Notes under the pieces: generated by a model | Told to the model about the DNA's origin: nothing | The model's database searches: none | Seen by the model: the letters and a program-made list of their open reading frames with translations, nothing else | Part shown: piece by piece, positions 17,111 to 27,134 of the stretch | Layout: the number at the start of each line of letters is the position of its first letter | Numbering within the stretch: position 1 is the first letter of the stretch | From: Oscillospiraceae bacterium | Lineage (GTDB): Bacteria; Bacillota; Clostridia; Oscillospirales; Oscillospiraceae | Length of the DNA stretch: 64,000 bases | Direction of reading: 5' to 3' | Assembly: GCA_017540645.1 (NCBI GenBank) | Contig: JAFYAQ010000012.1 | Span: 1 to 64,000 of the forward strand | Program-made: the position numbers and the translations under genes

Positions 17111-18187
17111 ATGCAAATCCTTGTTATCAACTATATTGACATGGACCCTGCCAGTTCCGGCTCCGGTGTGCGGCCGCAGAAAATGTACCGGGCCTTCCAG
17201 GAACTGGGGCATCAGGTGTATCTTCTCTCCGGCTCCCAGGATCGCGCCGTCCGGGAACGCCGCCGGGCCGACGTGGAAGCCGCCTCCCGCTGGCTGGACG
17301 AAAACAAGCCGGATCTCTGCTATATCGAATCGCCGGTTTATCCGATCCTGTGGAGCTTTGACCGGGCGCTGATCCGCAAGATCCATGCGCAGGGTATCCC
17401 CATCGGATATTATTATCGGGATTTTCAAGACCGTTTTCCCGCCCTGTTCCCCAAACGGAAGGATATCCCCGGACGGCTGAAGGATCTGTGGCTGGACTGG
17501 AAAAGAAAACAGACGGATCGGCTGCTGCATTCGGCGGATATCGTATATCTGCCGTCGGAAGTCTGCAAGGAGCTGTTTTCCTTTCGGGATATGCGCCCGC
17601 TGCCTCCCGCCGGGGAGGACCGGCTGCCGGGGGATCCGCCGTCAGGGCAGACAAGCATTTATGTGGGCGGCATTTTGGGGATCTATGACGGCGCCGGCCT
17701 CCTGGATGTCTATTCGCGGCTGAATGAGGAGGGGGATTACCCGCTGATCCTCGTGTGCCGGGAAAAAGAGTGGAAGAAACTTGATCACCCGCAAAAAAAT
17801 GCTCCCTGGCTGGAGGTGCATCACGCCTCCGGCGAGGCTCTGGAACCGCTGTACCGCCGCTCGGCGCTGGGCCTGTGCTTTTTTACCGACAACGAGTACT
17901 GCCGCTATGCGGTCTCCGTGAAACTGAATGAATACATGGGGCACGGTCTTCCGCTGCTGATCCGCCGGGCGGAGGAAATGGAGCGGATCGCACGGCGGGA
18001 CGGCACAGGCCTGTGCGTCGGGGGGGACGAGCGGCAGGCGGCGGATACGATCCGCAGCTATTTCGCGGACGAGTCTCTGCGTCGAAAGCTGTTTGAAAAT
18101 GTGTGCGCCGCCGTGCGCCGGAACGGCCTGTGGAAGCACCGGGCGGAGCAGGTGGTGCGGGAATTGAAGAAGGGAAGCAAGCTATGA
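17111..18187 (+). CDS. glycosyltransferase, GT-B fold
   Basis: A 358-residue protein with an N-terminal Rossmann half (ILVINYIDMDPASSGSGVRP) and a C-terminal half containing YVGGILGIYDGAGLLDVYS and KLNEYMGHGLPLLIR. It is less typical than its neighbours, as the usual E-x7-E donor motif is degenerate. Its stop codon overlaps the next start (ATGA), which implies translational coupling. Confidence 0.78.
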   Translation: MQILVINYIDMDPASSGSGVRPQKMYRAFQELGHQVYLLSGSQDRAVRERRRADVEAASRWLDENKPDLCYIESPVYPILWSFDRALIRKIHAQGIPIGYYYRDFQDRFPALFPKRKDIPGRLKDLWLDWKRKQTDRLLHSADIVYLPSEVCKELFSFRDMRPLPPAGEDRLPGDPPSGQTSIYVGGILGIYDGAGLLDVYSRLNEEGDYPLILVCREKEWKKLDHPQKNAPWLEVHHASGEALEPLYRRSALGLCFFTDNEYCRYAVSVKLNEYMGHGLPLLIRRAEEMERIARRDGTGLCVGGDERQAADTIRSYFADESLRRKLFENVCAAVRRNGLWKHRAEQVVRELKKGSKL

Positions 18188-19401
18188 AAAACCTCATTGT
18201 TTTTTCTGCCGCCGGAATGGGCGATCGCTATTCCGCGGCAGCGCCAACCTTCTGGACAACGATGAACGGCTTTGTTAAGGCGGGATGGCAAGTCTGGGTA
18301 TTTAACGCCTCGGCAAAAGAAGGCGTAACGAACCGCGTGGACTATCCGGATGGCCTGCATTTGATCCAGCAGGCGCCGCCCTGGAGAAAGCAGACACAAA
18401 TCAAAAAGATCGGGCATGCATTTGCCCTTTCGCAATTGGCATGGATCCGCCGCTGGCAGAGAAAACAGGCGGAGGCCCTGATCGCAAAAGAAGGGCTTGA
18501 CAAGACCAACACGGTCATCTATGGGGCTGAGAGCATCTCTGTGCTCGCCGCCGCGGATATCCATACGGCCTGCGGGCTGAAGCTGGTAACACGGTTTTTT
18601 GGGATCTGGGATATGTTCACAAAGCCGTATACATGGAAAAACCGGATCCTCTGCTACCCTAAGTTCGATGCTTACCGTGTTGCCGCCGACCTGACGATCA
18701 TGACCAACGACGGCACACAGGGCGATAAGATGCTCCGCCGTATGGGAAACCAAGGGAAAAACATCGTTTTCTGGCGCAACGGAGTGGATATGCCCGACCC
18801 GAAGCAGGAAGCGGCCCAGATCCCCGGCCTGGAGCCGGGGGACAAGGTGCTGATCACCCTTTCCCGTCTTCATCCGGGCAAACGCGTGGACAGAGCGATC
18901 CGCGCCCTGGCGGAAGTTCGCAGGACCCATCCGGAAGCAAAGCTCCTTATCTGCGGTTACGGCGACGAGGAGAAGAAGCTCAAACGGATCACAGAAGAGG
19001 AAAACCTGCAAAACGCGGTCATCTTTACCGGCGGCATATCTCATGACCAGGTTTTTTCCTATCTGAAGCGGGGCGATATCTTCCTGTCCTTTTATGAGGC
19101 GTCCAACCTTGGAAATCCTCTCTTTGAGGCCATGCGCTGCGGTCTTCCGGTAATCGCCTCCGATGTGGGAGAGACGAAAACGGTGGTAATCCACGGGCAA
19201 AACGGCCTCCTGCTCTCCGGTGAAAACCTGGAGGAGGAGATTCCCCGGGCGATTTGCCGCCTGCTGGAGGATGAAGATCTGAGAAAGCGGCTGGGACAGG
19301 GCTCCCTTCGATTCGCGCAGGAGAATTTCTGGACCTGGGATGAACGTGTCCAAGCGGAAATCGACGCGGTGGGAGCGCTCCTGGCTCCCGACAGGGAGTA
19401 A
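18184..19401 (+). CDS. glycosyltransferase, GT4 family
   Basis: A 405-residue GT4 transferase. The C-terminal domain holds VLITLSRLHPGKRVDRAIRA, LLICGYGDEEKKL and SFYEASNLGNPLFEAMRCGL, which give the donor-binding E-x7-E. The ATG at 18184 overlaps the previous stop as ATGA, and GAAGGGAAG lies upstream. An earlier in-frame codon at 18103 lies inside the previous gene and is rejected. Confidence 0.88.
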   Translation: MKNLIVFSAAGMGDRYSAAAPTFWTTMNGFVKAGWQVWVFNASAKEGVTNRVDYPDGLHLIQQAPPWRKQTQIKKIGHAFALSQLAWIRRWQRKQAEALIAKEGLDKTNTVIYGAESISVLAAADIHTACGLKLVTRFFGIWDMFTKPYTWKNRILCYPKFDAYRVAADLTIMTNDGTQGDKMLRRMGNQGKNIVFWRNGVDMPDPKQEAAQIPGLEPGDKVLITLSRLHPGKRVDRAIRALAEVRRTHPEAKLLICGYGDEEKKLKRITEEENLQNAVIFTGGISHDQVFSYLKRGDIFLSFYEASNLGNPLFEAMRCGLPVIASDVGETKTVVIHGQNGLLLSGENLEEEIPRAICRLLEDEDLRKRLGQGSLRFAQENFWTWDERVQAEIDAVGALLAPDRE

Positions 19402-19405
19402 GGCT

Positions 19406-20533
19406 ATGCATATCCTCATTTTACCCTCCTGGTATCCGGATGAGAACAACCCGGTGAAGGGCTGCTTTTTCCGGGAACAGGCGGAGGCCCTGGCCCGCAG
19501 CGGCCATCGGGTCAGCGTTTTCCCCTATTACGCGGACGCGGAGAAGGGCGTTTATACGGAGCGGCGGGAAATATGCGCCGGCATGACGGAGTATGCCATC
19601 CATTACAAATCCATGCCTTTGCATATGACCTATTTCCGCCTGCTGAGAGAGATGACAGCTCTGGTCCGCGCGTTTCCACGAAACGAGAGACCGGATGTGA
19701 TCCATGTCCACTCCTTCTATGCGGCCCGGTACGGCGCGGCATTGAAAAAGCTGTTTCACATCCCTATGGTGATCACCGAACACGCCACCTGGTTTGAGAG
19801 ACGCTTGCTTTCCGAGCAGAAACTGCGGGACATAAAAAGAGACTATGCCGCCGCGGACGCGCTGATCGCGGTCAGTTCCGGCCTCCGGGACGTGATCGCG
19901 CCCCTGTACCCCCGGGAGATCCGGGTGGTGCCCAACATGGTCCGGGAGCTGTTTTTCGTCCCCTGCCGGCGCCCGGGGGAGAAGGAGCCCTTCCGCTTTG
20001 TGGCGGTCGGGAGCCTGGACGAGAAAAAGGGCACCGATCTCCTGCTGAGCGCCTTTGCCCAGGTGCTGGCGGAGGAGCGGAAGGCCACGCTGACCCTCTG
20101 CGGCGGGGGAGATGCGGAAAAATACCGCCGGCAGGCCCGGGAGCTTGGCATCAGCGACTCCGTTCGTTTCACCGGCCAGATCGACCGGGAGGCATGCGCC
20201 GCCATTCTGGGGGAGAGCCACGCCTTTGTGCTGCCCAGCCGATTTGAGACCTTCGGCGTCGTCTACGCCGAGGCCATGGCCAGAGGCCTTCCCATCATCA
20301 TGACCAAAACCAACGCCTGGCGGGAGCTGGTCACGGAGGAGACAGGTATGGCCGTGGATATTGAGGATATACCCGCTCTGCGGGATGCCATGCTGTCCAT
20401 GATGGACCATTATGATCGCTACGATCCGGAGAGGATCCGTACCCGGTGCCGGGAGCGCTACGCCCCGGAGCAGGTGTGCGCCCGTCTCACGGAGATTTAT
20501 TCGTCGCTGACCGCCCATGGGGACGGCCGATAA
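19406..20533 (+). CDS. glycosyltransferase, GT4 family
   Basis: A 375-residue GT4 transferase starting MHILILPSWYPDENNPVKG, with FREQAEALARSGH near 30 and the donor site FVLPSRFETFGVVYAEAMAR. It is a clear paralog of the protein at 24178, sharing the N-terminus, the ELGISDSVRFTG stretch and the C-terminal ALRDAMLxM region. GGGAGTAAGGCT precedes the ATG at 19406. It ends inside the leader of the next gene. Confidence 0.9.
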   Translation: MHILILPSWYPDENNPVKGCFFREQAEALARSGHRVSVFPYYADAEKGVYTERREICAGMTEYAIHYKSMPLHMTYFRLLREMTALVRAFPRNERPDVIHVHSFYAARYGAALKKLFHIPMVITEHATWFERRLLSEQKLRDIKRDYAAADALIAVSSGLRDVIAPLYPREIRVVPNMVRELFFVPCRRPGEKEPFRFVAVGSLDEKKGTDLLLSAFAQVLAEERKATLTLCGGGDAEKYRRQARELGISDSVRFTGQIDREACAAILGESHAFVLPSRFETFGVVYAEAMARGLPIIMTKTNAWRELVTEETGMAVDIEDIPALRDAMLSMMDHYDRYDPERIRTRCRERYAPEQVCARLTEIYSSLTAHGDGR

Positions 20534-20570
20534 TAAAAACGCCTCCTGTGAGGTGAAAAGGAGAAGAGAT

Positions 20571-22547
20571 ATGGCAGAGATAAAGAGAAAAAAGAGACGC
20601 CGCCGCCGCAGAAGGCGCTCCCCTCTGCGCTGGATCATTCCTTTGATCCTGATCCTGGCGCTGATCGGGGGCGGCCTGTGGTACGCCAACCGGTCCTATA
20701 TGATCGTGGGCGGTGAACTGATCCCCCGGGACAGCGCCGTCCTGGACCTTCGGGAGTATCATCTCTCCGAGGGGGAATACCGGTCCATTGCGGACCAGTA
20801 CCCGGACCGGGAATACCGGTGGAGCGTTCCGCTCAGCAGCGGAAGGGTTGACTCTGCTTCCGAGAGCCTTACGCTCTCCTCTCTGACGGCGGAAGACCTG
20901 GGCCTGCTCTCTTATTTCCCCTCGCTTAACGCCATCGACGTCCGCTCCGCCGATATCACGCCGGATTTTTATGACACACTGGTCCAGGCATTGCCCAACG
21001 TCAGTGTGCGCTGGAGCGTGCCCATCGGCGGCGTACGCTACGATTCCGAGAGCCGGACCCTGGAACTGAGCTCGGACATCCCGGAAGAGGATTTCTCTCT
21101 CCTCCGGTATTTCCCCGCCCTGGAGACCGTGGACGGCCGGGCCCTGGAGAACGTGGAAAACCTGGCGGCGCTTCAGAAAAGCCGGGAGGACCTGTCCGTA
21201 CTGTGGCAGGTGACCGTGGACGGCACGGTGTACGACCAGTCCGCCCGGGAGATCGCGCTCTCCGGAGAGGGGCTGACCGCCGATGGCCTGCGGGAGACGC
21301 TGGGGAAGCTGCCGGAGCTGGAGCTTGTCCGCGTCAGCGACTGCCCCTTCACCATGGAGGAGCAGACGTCCCTTATGAGCGCCTTCCCGTCCCTGACCTT
21401 TGCCTGGGAGATCCCCCTGTTCGGCGCACGCTATACCACCGCCGAGGAGAGCGTTTCCCTGGCCGGCCGCAAGGATCTGGGGGAGAAGGACCTGCAGGAG
21501 CTGCTGGCCGTGGCGCCCATGCTGACGGGCTGGCAGACCCTTGATTTGACCGACACCTCCTTTACCCAGGAGCAGAAGATGGCCATTGCCGACGCCCTGC
21601 CCGATACCCAGGTCCTGTGGAGCTTTGACTGGTGCGGCGTACCGGTCACCACCGCCGACGAGAAGGTGTATCTGAACGAAATCCCCATGGAGAACACCGA
21701 CGAAGTGGAAAAGATGCTGCCCTACATGTATAACCTGAACTGGGTGGAGATGTGCGACTGCGGCATTCCCTACAAGGACATGAACGAGCTGAACAAGCGC
21801 TATGAGGATGTGCGCTTCGTCTGGATGATCCGCTTTTCCAAGTACGCCTTCCGTACCGACACCCAGGGCTTCCGAGGCACTTCGAACCACTACGGCATCA
21901 TCACCGAAGAGGATGCCTGGTACTTCACTTACTGTGAGGATCTGATCTGCCTGGACATCGGCCACCGCGCCCCCAACGACCTCAGCTTCCTGAGGGAGAT
22001 GCCCCAGCTGGTGTATCTGATGATCAACGGGAACTTCAACCTCAAGGATATCAGCCCCGTGGGTACGCTGAAAAACCTCCGCTGGCTGGAGATGTTCATG
22101 GACTACGCCGTAACGGATATCTCCCCGCTGATCGGCTGCACCAGCCTGTCGGACCTGAATATCATCGTTGCCGGTGTGACGGATCAGGAGCACATTTTCC
22201 AGGTCATCAGCCAGATGCCCTGGCTGGACCGCCTCTGGTTCAGCAATCGACAGCTGACGCAGGAGCAGGAGGACAAGCTCAAGGAACTGAATCCCAAGCT
22301 GCAAACCTGGCGGGGCTTCGGCAAAAACGACTCCACCTCCGGGCCCTGGCGCGCGGATCTGGATTACTACGAGATGCGGGACATCCTGTTCCCGGGAGAC
22401 AAACGCTGGTATATGGGCCCCTTCGGCGGGAAGATCCCCTTCCGAGTGATAGACGGGGTACGCTACGACGACGTGGACGGTGAATGGGTGGCCCTGGGCA
22501 ACGATCCCAACGAGGGCGTGAACTGGTACGCCCATATGGCGGACTGA
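20571..22547 (+). CDS. membrane-anchored W-repeat / leucine-rich-repeat protein of unknown function
   Basis: A 658-residue protein. A very basic tail (K/R at most positions 5-16) and one membrane span (about 21-37) place the rest outside the cell. Six repeats of 64-71 residues follow, each with a tryptophan (W84, W148, W212, W279, W350, W418) in a W-x-[VIF]-[PTDR] setting and a following G-x-x-Y and L-x-L. A leucine-rich segment of internalin-like spacing (about 460-560: DISPVGTLKNLRWLEM, DISPLIGCTSLSDLNI) comes next, then a non-repeat tail. No enzyme motif is visible. GGAG lies 8 nt before the ATG at 20571. It may recognise or scaffold the polymer (inference). Confidence 0.8.
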   Translation: MAEIKRKKRRRRRRRRSPLRWIIPLILILALIGGGLWYANRSYMIVGGELIPRDSAVLDLREYHLSEGEYRSIADQYPDREYRWSVPLSSGRVDSASESLTLSSLTAEDLGLLSYFPSLNAIDVRSADITPDFYDTLVQALPNVSVRWSVPIGGVRYDSESRTLELSSDIPEEDFSLLRYFPALETVDGRALENVENLAALQKSREDLSVLWQVTVDGTVYDQSAREIALSGEGLTADGLRETLGKLPELELVRVSDCPFTMEEQTSLMSAFPSLTFAWEIPLFGARYTTAEESVSLAGRKDLGEKDLQELLAVAPMLTGWQTLDLTDTSFTQEQKMAIADALPDTQVLWSFDWCGVPVTTADEKVYLNEIPMENTDEVEKMLPYMYNLNWVEMCDCGIPYKDMNELNKRYEDVRFVWMIRFSKYAFRTDTQGFRGTSNHYGIITEEDAWYFTYCEDLICLDIGHRAPNDLSFLREMPQLVYLMINGNFNLKDISPVGTLKNLRWLEMFMDYAVTDISPLIGCTSLSDLNIIVAGVTDQEHIFQVISQMPWLDRLWFSNRQLTQEQEDKLKELNPKLQTWRGFGKNDSTSGPWRADLDYYEMRDILFPGDKRWYMGPFGGKIPFRVIDGVRYDDVDGEWVALGNDPNEGVNWYAHMAD

Positions 22548-22583
22548 TAAAACAAGACATCCGGATTTGGAGAAGACGAAAGC

Positions 22584-24164
22584 ATGCGGACTGCAAATTC
22601 CTTTAAAAACCTGGTGACAGGGCTGTTTGGAAAAGCCCTGGCGATCGTATTGGCATTTGTAGTCCGCACGGTCTTTATCGCCACCCTTTCGGAGCGGTAT
22701 CTGGGCATCAACGGGCTTCTGACCAGCATTCTGGAACTGATGAATCTGGCGGAGCTCGGCCTGGGGGAGACCATCCTCTTTGCCATGTACAAGCCAGTGG
22801 CGGAGCATGACACGGAGAAGGTCCGCTCTTTGATGTCCCTGTTCCAGAAGACCTATCGGATCATTGCCACGGTCATTCTTATTGTTGGACTGGCACTGAT
22901 TCCTTTCCTCTATCTGCTGGTTCCGGAGACCACGGAACTGGTGGATATTCGTATTATTTTCTTCATCAGCCTGGTGGAGAAATTCCTCAGTTATTGGCTG
23001 GGTGTTTATTCCGTCGTACTCTTTGCCGAGCAGAGGAATTACGTCACGGCCATTCTCAACTATCTGGCCTCTGTGGCCACCACCATCGGCAAGATAGTCT
23101 TTCTGTTCCTGCTTCGCCGCACGCCCATGCTCTCCTATTACTGTTATTCCGCCATCGGTGTAGCCGGCAACTTGTTCAATCTGCTGCTGATCCGGTGGAA
23201 GGTGCGCACGGAATTCCCCTGGTGTCGGGATCTGCACGCGCCGCCCCTGCCACCGGAGGAGAAAAAGGGGATCGTGCGCAATATGGCAGGGCTCCTGACC
23301 AAAAAAGTCTGCCGGATTGCCCACGAGAGCATAGACAACCTGGTTTTGTCGGTGATGGTCGGCCTCTCCGTGGTTGGTATCTATTCCAACTATGTGGTGC
23401 TGAAAAACTATGTGGTCCGGATCCTCTCCACGGTGTACAGTTCCATTACAGCCAGCCTGGGCAATCTCTGTGCCGTGGACAGCGACGAGAGGAAGGAAAA
23501 CTTTTTCCTGTCGCTGCAGTTTTCCTATTTCTGGATCTACGGCTTTTGCGCCATCTGCTTCTGGATCTTGTTTAACCCGTTTATTGTCGGCGTCTGGCTC
23601 CATGATACCAAGTGGCTGATCTCCGATGTGGACGTGTTTCTGGTTGTTTTCAACTTCCTGATCCAGGGACTGGCCGAGGACGTGGAAAAATACCGGGATG
23701 TGAACGGTCTGTACTGGCAGAGCAAATTCCGTTATATTTTCTCCACGGTGTTCAACGTGGTGGTTTCCATCCTGCTTGTGGGACCGGCCCATATGGGCCT
23801 GACCGGCGCTCTCCTGGGCACCACGGCCAGCATTATCATAATGATCGCCCTGGACCCGGTGATCGTTTACCGGGAGGTCTTTCACAAGGGGGCGGGGGAG
23901 TACTACCTCCGATATGCGCAGAATCTGGCGCTCATTCTTCTGACAGGGGCTCTGGTGCATGTCCTGTGTCTGCCGCTGAGGGCCTATACTTTCAGTAATT
24001 TCCTGCTGCGCTTTTTGCTCTGCCTTTTTGTCCCCAACGGACTTTGGTATCTTCTGTTCCGAAAGGATCCCCGTTTTGATTATTTCCGGAAAACAGCGCT
24101 GAACCTTCTGCGCTCAGTTCGGCGGCGTCTGCGCCGTCGGAACAGCGGCGAGGATCTTTCGTGA
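22584..24164 (+). CDS. Wzx-type polysaccharide flippase (MOP superfamily)
   Basis: A 526-residue integral membrane protein with about 12-14 hydrophobic spans. The N-terminal pattern is typical of lipid-linked oligosaccharide exporters (FKNLVTGLFGKALAIVLAFVVR, then RYLGINGLL). It should flip undecaprenyl-linked repeat units to the outer face. GGAGAAGACGAAAGC precedes the ATG. It is the only flippase in the locus, which argues for Wzx/Wzy-dependent export; the polymerase candidate is at 34930. Confidence 0.9.
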   Translation: MRTANSFKNLVTGLFGKALAIVLAFVVRTVFIATLSERYLGINGLLTSILELMNLAELGLGETILFAMYKPVAEHDTEKVRSLMSLFQKTYRIIATVILIVGLALIPFLYLLVPETTELVDIRIIFFISLVEKFLSYWLGVYSVVLFAEQRNYVTAILNYLASVATTIGKIVFLFLLRRTPMLSYYCYSAIGVAGNLFNLLLIRWKVRTEFPWCRDLHAPPLPPEEKKGIVRNMAGLLTKKVCRIAHESIDNLVLSVMVGLSVVGIYSNYVVLKNYVVRILSTVYSSITASLGNLCAVDSDERKENFFLSLQFSYFWIYGFCAICFWILFNPFIVGVWLHDTKWLISDVDVFLVVFNFLIQGLAEDVEKYRDVNGLYWQSKFRYIFSTVFNVVVSILLVGPAHMGLTGALLGTTASIIIMIALDPVIVYREVFHKGAGEYYLRYAQNLALILLTGALVHVLCLPLRAYTFSNFLLRFLLCLFVPNGLWYLLFRKDPRFDYFRKTALNLLRSVRRRLRRRNSGEDLS

Positions 24165-24177
24165 TAGGGGAGAGCGT

Positions 24178-25299
24178 ATGAACATTCTTGTTTTACCATC
24201 CTGGTACAGTTCCAAAGAGTCGCCCAACAGCGGCAGCTTTTTTCGCGAGCAGGCGCAGGCCCTGGCACGCTATGGCCATACGGTCAGCGTACTGGTGATC
24301 CGCCCGTCGGATACGGGAAAGACCAGCCTGGAGAAGAGCCGTACAGGGGATATAACGGAATACTATCTGCATGTGAAACCGCTCCCGTGTCACCTCTCGG
24401 GAATGCTGGTCATGGGGGAACTGATCCGGCTTTTCCGGACGGAGTTTCGCTCCCGGCCGATCGATATTATGCATGTCCATTCCTTCCGCAGCGGACGCTA
24501 TGCCCGCTTCATCAAAGCGGCTTTTCATATTCCCTATGTTGTTACAGAGCATTTTACCGGATTTCAACTGGGCTCCGTTACAGGGAAGAGGTGGGAAGAA
24601 GCGCGGAAGGTGTATACCGATGCGGCGGAGATCGTTGCCGTCAGTACCGGCCTGCGGGATTCCATCGCGCCCTTGTGTCCTCGGGAGATACGAGTAATTC
24701 CCAACATGGTATCGGAGCAGTTTTTTTCCGGAGGCCTTCGCCTCATGCCAACGGACGGCACATTTCAATTTGTTTCTATTGGGTATTTAGTTCACAAAAA
24801 AGGCTTTGACGTGCTTCTCCGGGCTTTTGCGCAGGTCTGTGCCCGGACTACACGGGTAAAGCTCATTATTATCGGCGGAGGAGATCGGGAACCGTTTGAG
24901 AAACAGGCGGAAGAGCTGGGCATCTCTGATTCGGTTACATTTACTGGTGCACTCTCCCGTGAAGAGGTCGCTTGGCAGCTTCGTCGTTCCCAGGCCTTTG
25001 TTTTGCTGAGCCGGGCGGAGACCTTCGGCGTCTGCTTTATCGAGGCCATGGCCTGCGGCCTTCCCATCGTCATGACAAAGACCGACGCCTGGGAGCTGCT
25101 GGCCACACGGTCCACCGGCCTTGCCGTGGAGGTGGACGACGACAAAGCCGCCTCCGACGCCATGCTGCAGATCATCAGCCAATATGACTCCTACAGCGCC
25201 GAGGAGATCTCCGACTATTGCCGGGATCATTTTTCCGAGCAGGCGGTCTGCCGGCAGTTGACGGAGCTTTATGAACGGGTGCTGGAAGAGAATAAATAG
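24178..25299 (+). CDS. glycosyltransferase, GT4 family
   Basis: A 373-residue GT4 transferase opening MNILVLPSWYSSKESPNSG, with SIGYLVHKKGFDVLLRAFAQ and the donor site FVLLSRAETFGVCFIEAMACGLPIV. It is a paralog of the 19406 protein, so one probably arose by duplication with the repeat protein and the flippase between them. GGGGAGAGCGT precedes the ATG. Confidence 0.9.
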   Translation: MNILVLPSWYSSKESPNSGSFFREQAQALARYGHTVSVLVIRPSDTGKTSLEKSRTGDITEYYLHVKPLPCHLSGMLVMGELIRLFRTEFRSRPIDIMHVHSFRSGRYARFIKAAFHIPYVVTEHFTGFQLGSVTGKRWEEARKVYTDAAEIVAVSTGLRDSIAPLCPREIRVIPNMVSEQFFSGGLRLMPTDGTFQFVSIGYLVHKKGFDVLLRAFAQVCARTTRVKLIIIGGGDREPFEKQAEELGISDSVTFTGALSREEVAWQLRRSQAFVLLSRAETFGVCFIEAMACGLPIVMTKTDAWELLATRSTGLAVEVDDDKAASDAMLQIISQYDSYSAEEISDYCRDHFSEQAVCRQLTELYERVLEENK

Positions 25300-25360
25300 C
25301 TTGTAATCCTCCGCTTGAAGTGGTAGTCTTGCATAGAATCGAAAAGAAAGGATACACATT

Positions 25361-26542
25361 ATGGAAATTCAGCTGATGAATGTTCAGCGCCAGCATGAGA
25401 CCTATGCTTCTGAATACGAAAATGCGGCGCTGAACGTACTTCGCAGCGGCCGGTATATCGGCGGCGAGGAGGTTTCCTCGTTTGAAGAGGAGTTCGCATC
25501 TTATGAAGGCGCGAAATACGCCATCTCCTGCGGCAACGGGACGGAGGCCATCGTTCTGGTGCTTCGCGCGCTGGGGATCGGCCGCGGGGATGAGGTCATC
25601 ACGGTGTCCTGGACCTTCTTTGCCACGGCGGAGAGCATTGCTTCCGTGGGCGCAACACCGGTTTTTGTGGATGTGGATCCGCAGACCTATTGCATGGACC
25701 CGGCGCTGGTGGAGTCGGCCATCACCGAAAAGACCAGGGCCGTCCTTCCGGTGCATTTTTACGGGCAGAGCTGCCCTATGGATGAGCTGCGCGCCATTTG
25801 CCGACGTCACAATCTTTTCCTGGTCGCCGATTGCGCGCAGTCGGCAGGAACAAAATACAAAGGCGAACGGAAAAACGCGCTGGGAGATGTCTCCTGCTTT
25901 TCCTTCTTCCCGACGAAGAATCTCGGCGGCGACGGCGACGGCGGCATGGTCCTGACGGATAACGAGGATGTCGCCCGCGCCTGCCGGTCTTTGAAGGTCC
26001 ATGGTTCGGGGAAAGACGGACTCTGGACATTGAAGAGAGAGTATCAGATGAAGGGCATCCCTTTCCCGGAGAACATGCCGGTCGGGGAATCCAAGTACTA
26101 TAACTATCTTTTCGGCTACAATTCTCGTCTTGACGCGCTTCAGGCGGCCATCCTCCGCAAAAAACTGAAGCATGTGGATGAGTTTATCGAAGGACGCAGA
26201 AAAAATGCCGCCTTATATAATGAAGCTCTGAAGGATACGACGTATGTTACGCCCTTTGAAACGCCGGAGAGCGAACATTCCTATTATATCTATGCGCTGA
26301 AACATCCAAACGCGCCGGAGATCATGAGCAAGCTGAAGAATGCCGGGATCGCCTGCGGCACCTATTATCCGGTACCGCTGCACCTTCAGGGAGCCTTTGC
26401 CCATCTGGGATACAAGGAGGGCGATCTTCCCGTGACAGAGGAGCTCAGCCGAACGACCTTCGCGATCCCGGTGTTTCCGGAGCTGTACACAGAGGAAAGA
26501 GAGTATATCATCCGCACACTTTTGGAGGCGCTGCATGGCTGA
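25361..26542 (+). CDS. DegT/DnrJ/EryC1/StrS aminotransferase (WbpE-like)
   Basis: A 393-residue PLP enzyme of the sugar aminotransferase family. The PLP lysine is in [15 protein letters not shown], with [11 protein letters not shown] and [14 protein letters not shown] as further family motifs. The best functional guess is amination of a 3-keto UDP-hexuronate (WbpE/WlbC role), because an N-acetyltransferase and a UDP-HexNAc dehydrogenase follow directly. Its end overlaps the acetyltransferase start by 8 nt. It is paralogous to the protein at 29048. Confidence 0.87.
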   Translation: MEIQLMNVQRQHETYASEYENAALNVLRSGRYIGGEEVSSFEEEFASYEGAKYAISCGNGTEAIVLVLRALGIGRGDEVITVSWTFFATAESIASVGATPVFVDVDPQTYCMDPALVESAITEKTRAVLPVHFYGQSCPMDELRAICRRHNLFLVADCAQSAGTKYKGERKNALGDVSCFSFFPTKNLGGDGDGGMVLTDNEDVARACRSLKVHGSGKDGLWTLKREYQMKGIPFPENMPVGESKYYNYLFGYNSRLDALQAAILRKKLKHVDEFIEGRRKNAALYNEALKDTTYVTPFETPESEHSYYIYALKHPNAPEIMSKLKNAGIACGTYYPVPLHLQGAFAHLGYKEGDLPVTEELSRTTFAIPVFPELYTEEREYIIRTLLEALHG

Positions 26543-27131
26543 GACTTTTATTCATCCCTCCGCGGTAGTAGACGAGGGGGCCGTTGTCGGGAAGGGCACA
26601 AGAATATGGCACTGGTGCCATATCATGAAGGGCGTTGAGATCGGCGAGAACTGCAATATCGGCGAGAACGCTTTTATTGAGACGGGTGTTAAACTCGGCA
26701 ACCGGGTCAAAGTAAAAAACAATGTGGCTCTGTATACCGGCATCGAGTGTGAGGACGAGGTGTTCCTGGGCCCCAACTGCGTATTTACCAATGTATCGAA
26801 TCCCAGAAGCTTTATCGAGAGAAAATCCGAGTTCAAAAAGACCATCATCAAAAGAGGAGCGACCATAGGAGCCAACGCCACGATCGTCTGCGGACACGAT
26901 GTGGAAGAGTACGCCTTTGTGGGCGCGGGCAGCGTCGTCACGAAAACGGTTCCGCCGTATACCATGGTCGTGGGAAATCCGGCAAAGTTTTACGCCTATG
27001 TATGCCGCTGCGGAGTGAAACTGGATAAAGAGCTTTGCTGCCCCGCCTGCGGGAAAAGCTATCGAAAATGCGGTCACGGCCTGGCAGAATGCGATGATCA
27101 GCAGACGAATAATGTGCAAGTTGAGGGTTGA
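26535..27131 (+). CDS. hexapeptide-repeat N-acetyltransferase with C-terminal zinc ribbon (WbpD-like)
   Basis: A 198-residue left-handed beta-helix acyltransferase. Repeating [IV]GxxxxI hexads run from about 15 to 150 ([38 protein letters not shown]). It would acetylate an amino-sugar nucleotide made by the preceding aminotransferase. A short tail has two C-x-C/C-x-x-C knuckles (CRCG and CPACG), which look like a small zinc ribbon. The protein at 28479 has the same tail. Confidence 0.87.
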   Translation: MAETFIHPSAVVDEGAVVGKGTRIWHWCHIMKGVEIGENCNIGENAFIETGVKLGNRVKVKNNVALYTGIECEDEVFLGPNCVFTNVSNPRSFIERKSEFKKTIIKRGATIGANATIVCGHDVEEYAFVGAGSVVTKTVPPYTMVVGNPAKFYAYVCRCGVKLDKELCCPACGKSYRKCGHGLAECDDQQTNNVQVEG

Positions 27132-27134
27132 ATT

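Noticed and set aside
20487..23960. Minus-strand open frame of 1157 codons
   Set aside because: It is a shadow of the W-repeat and flippase genes, caused by GC-rich codon bias. It is rich in His, Gln and Gly with no domain or ribosome site.
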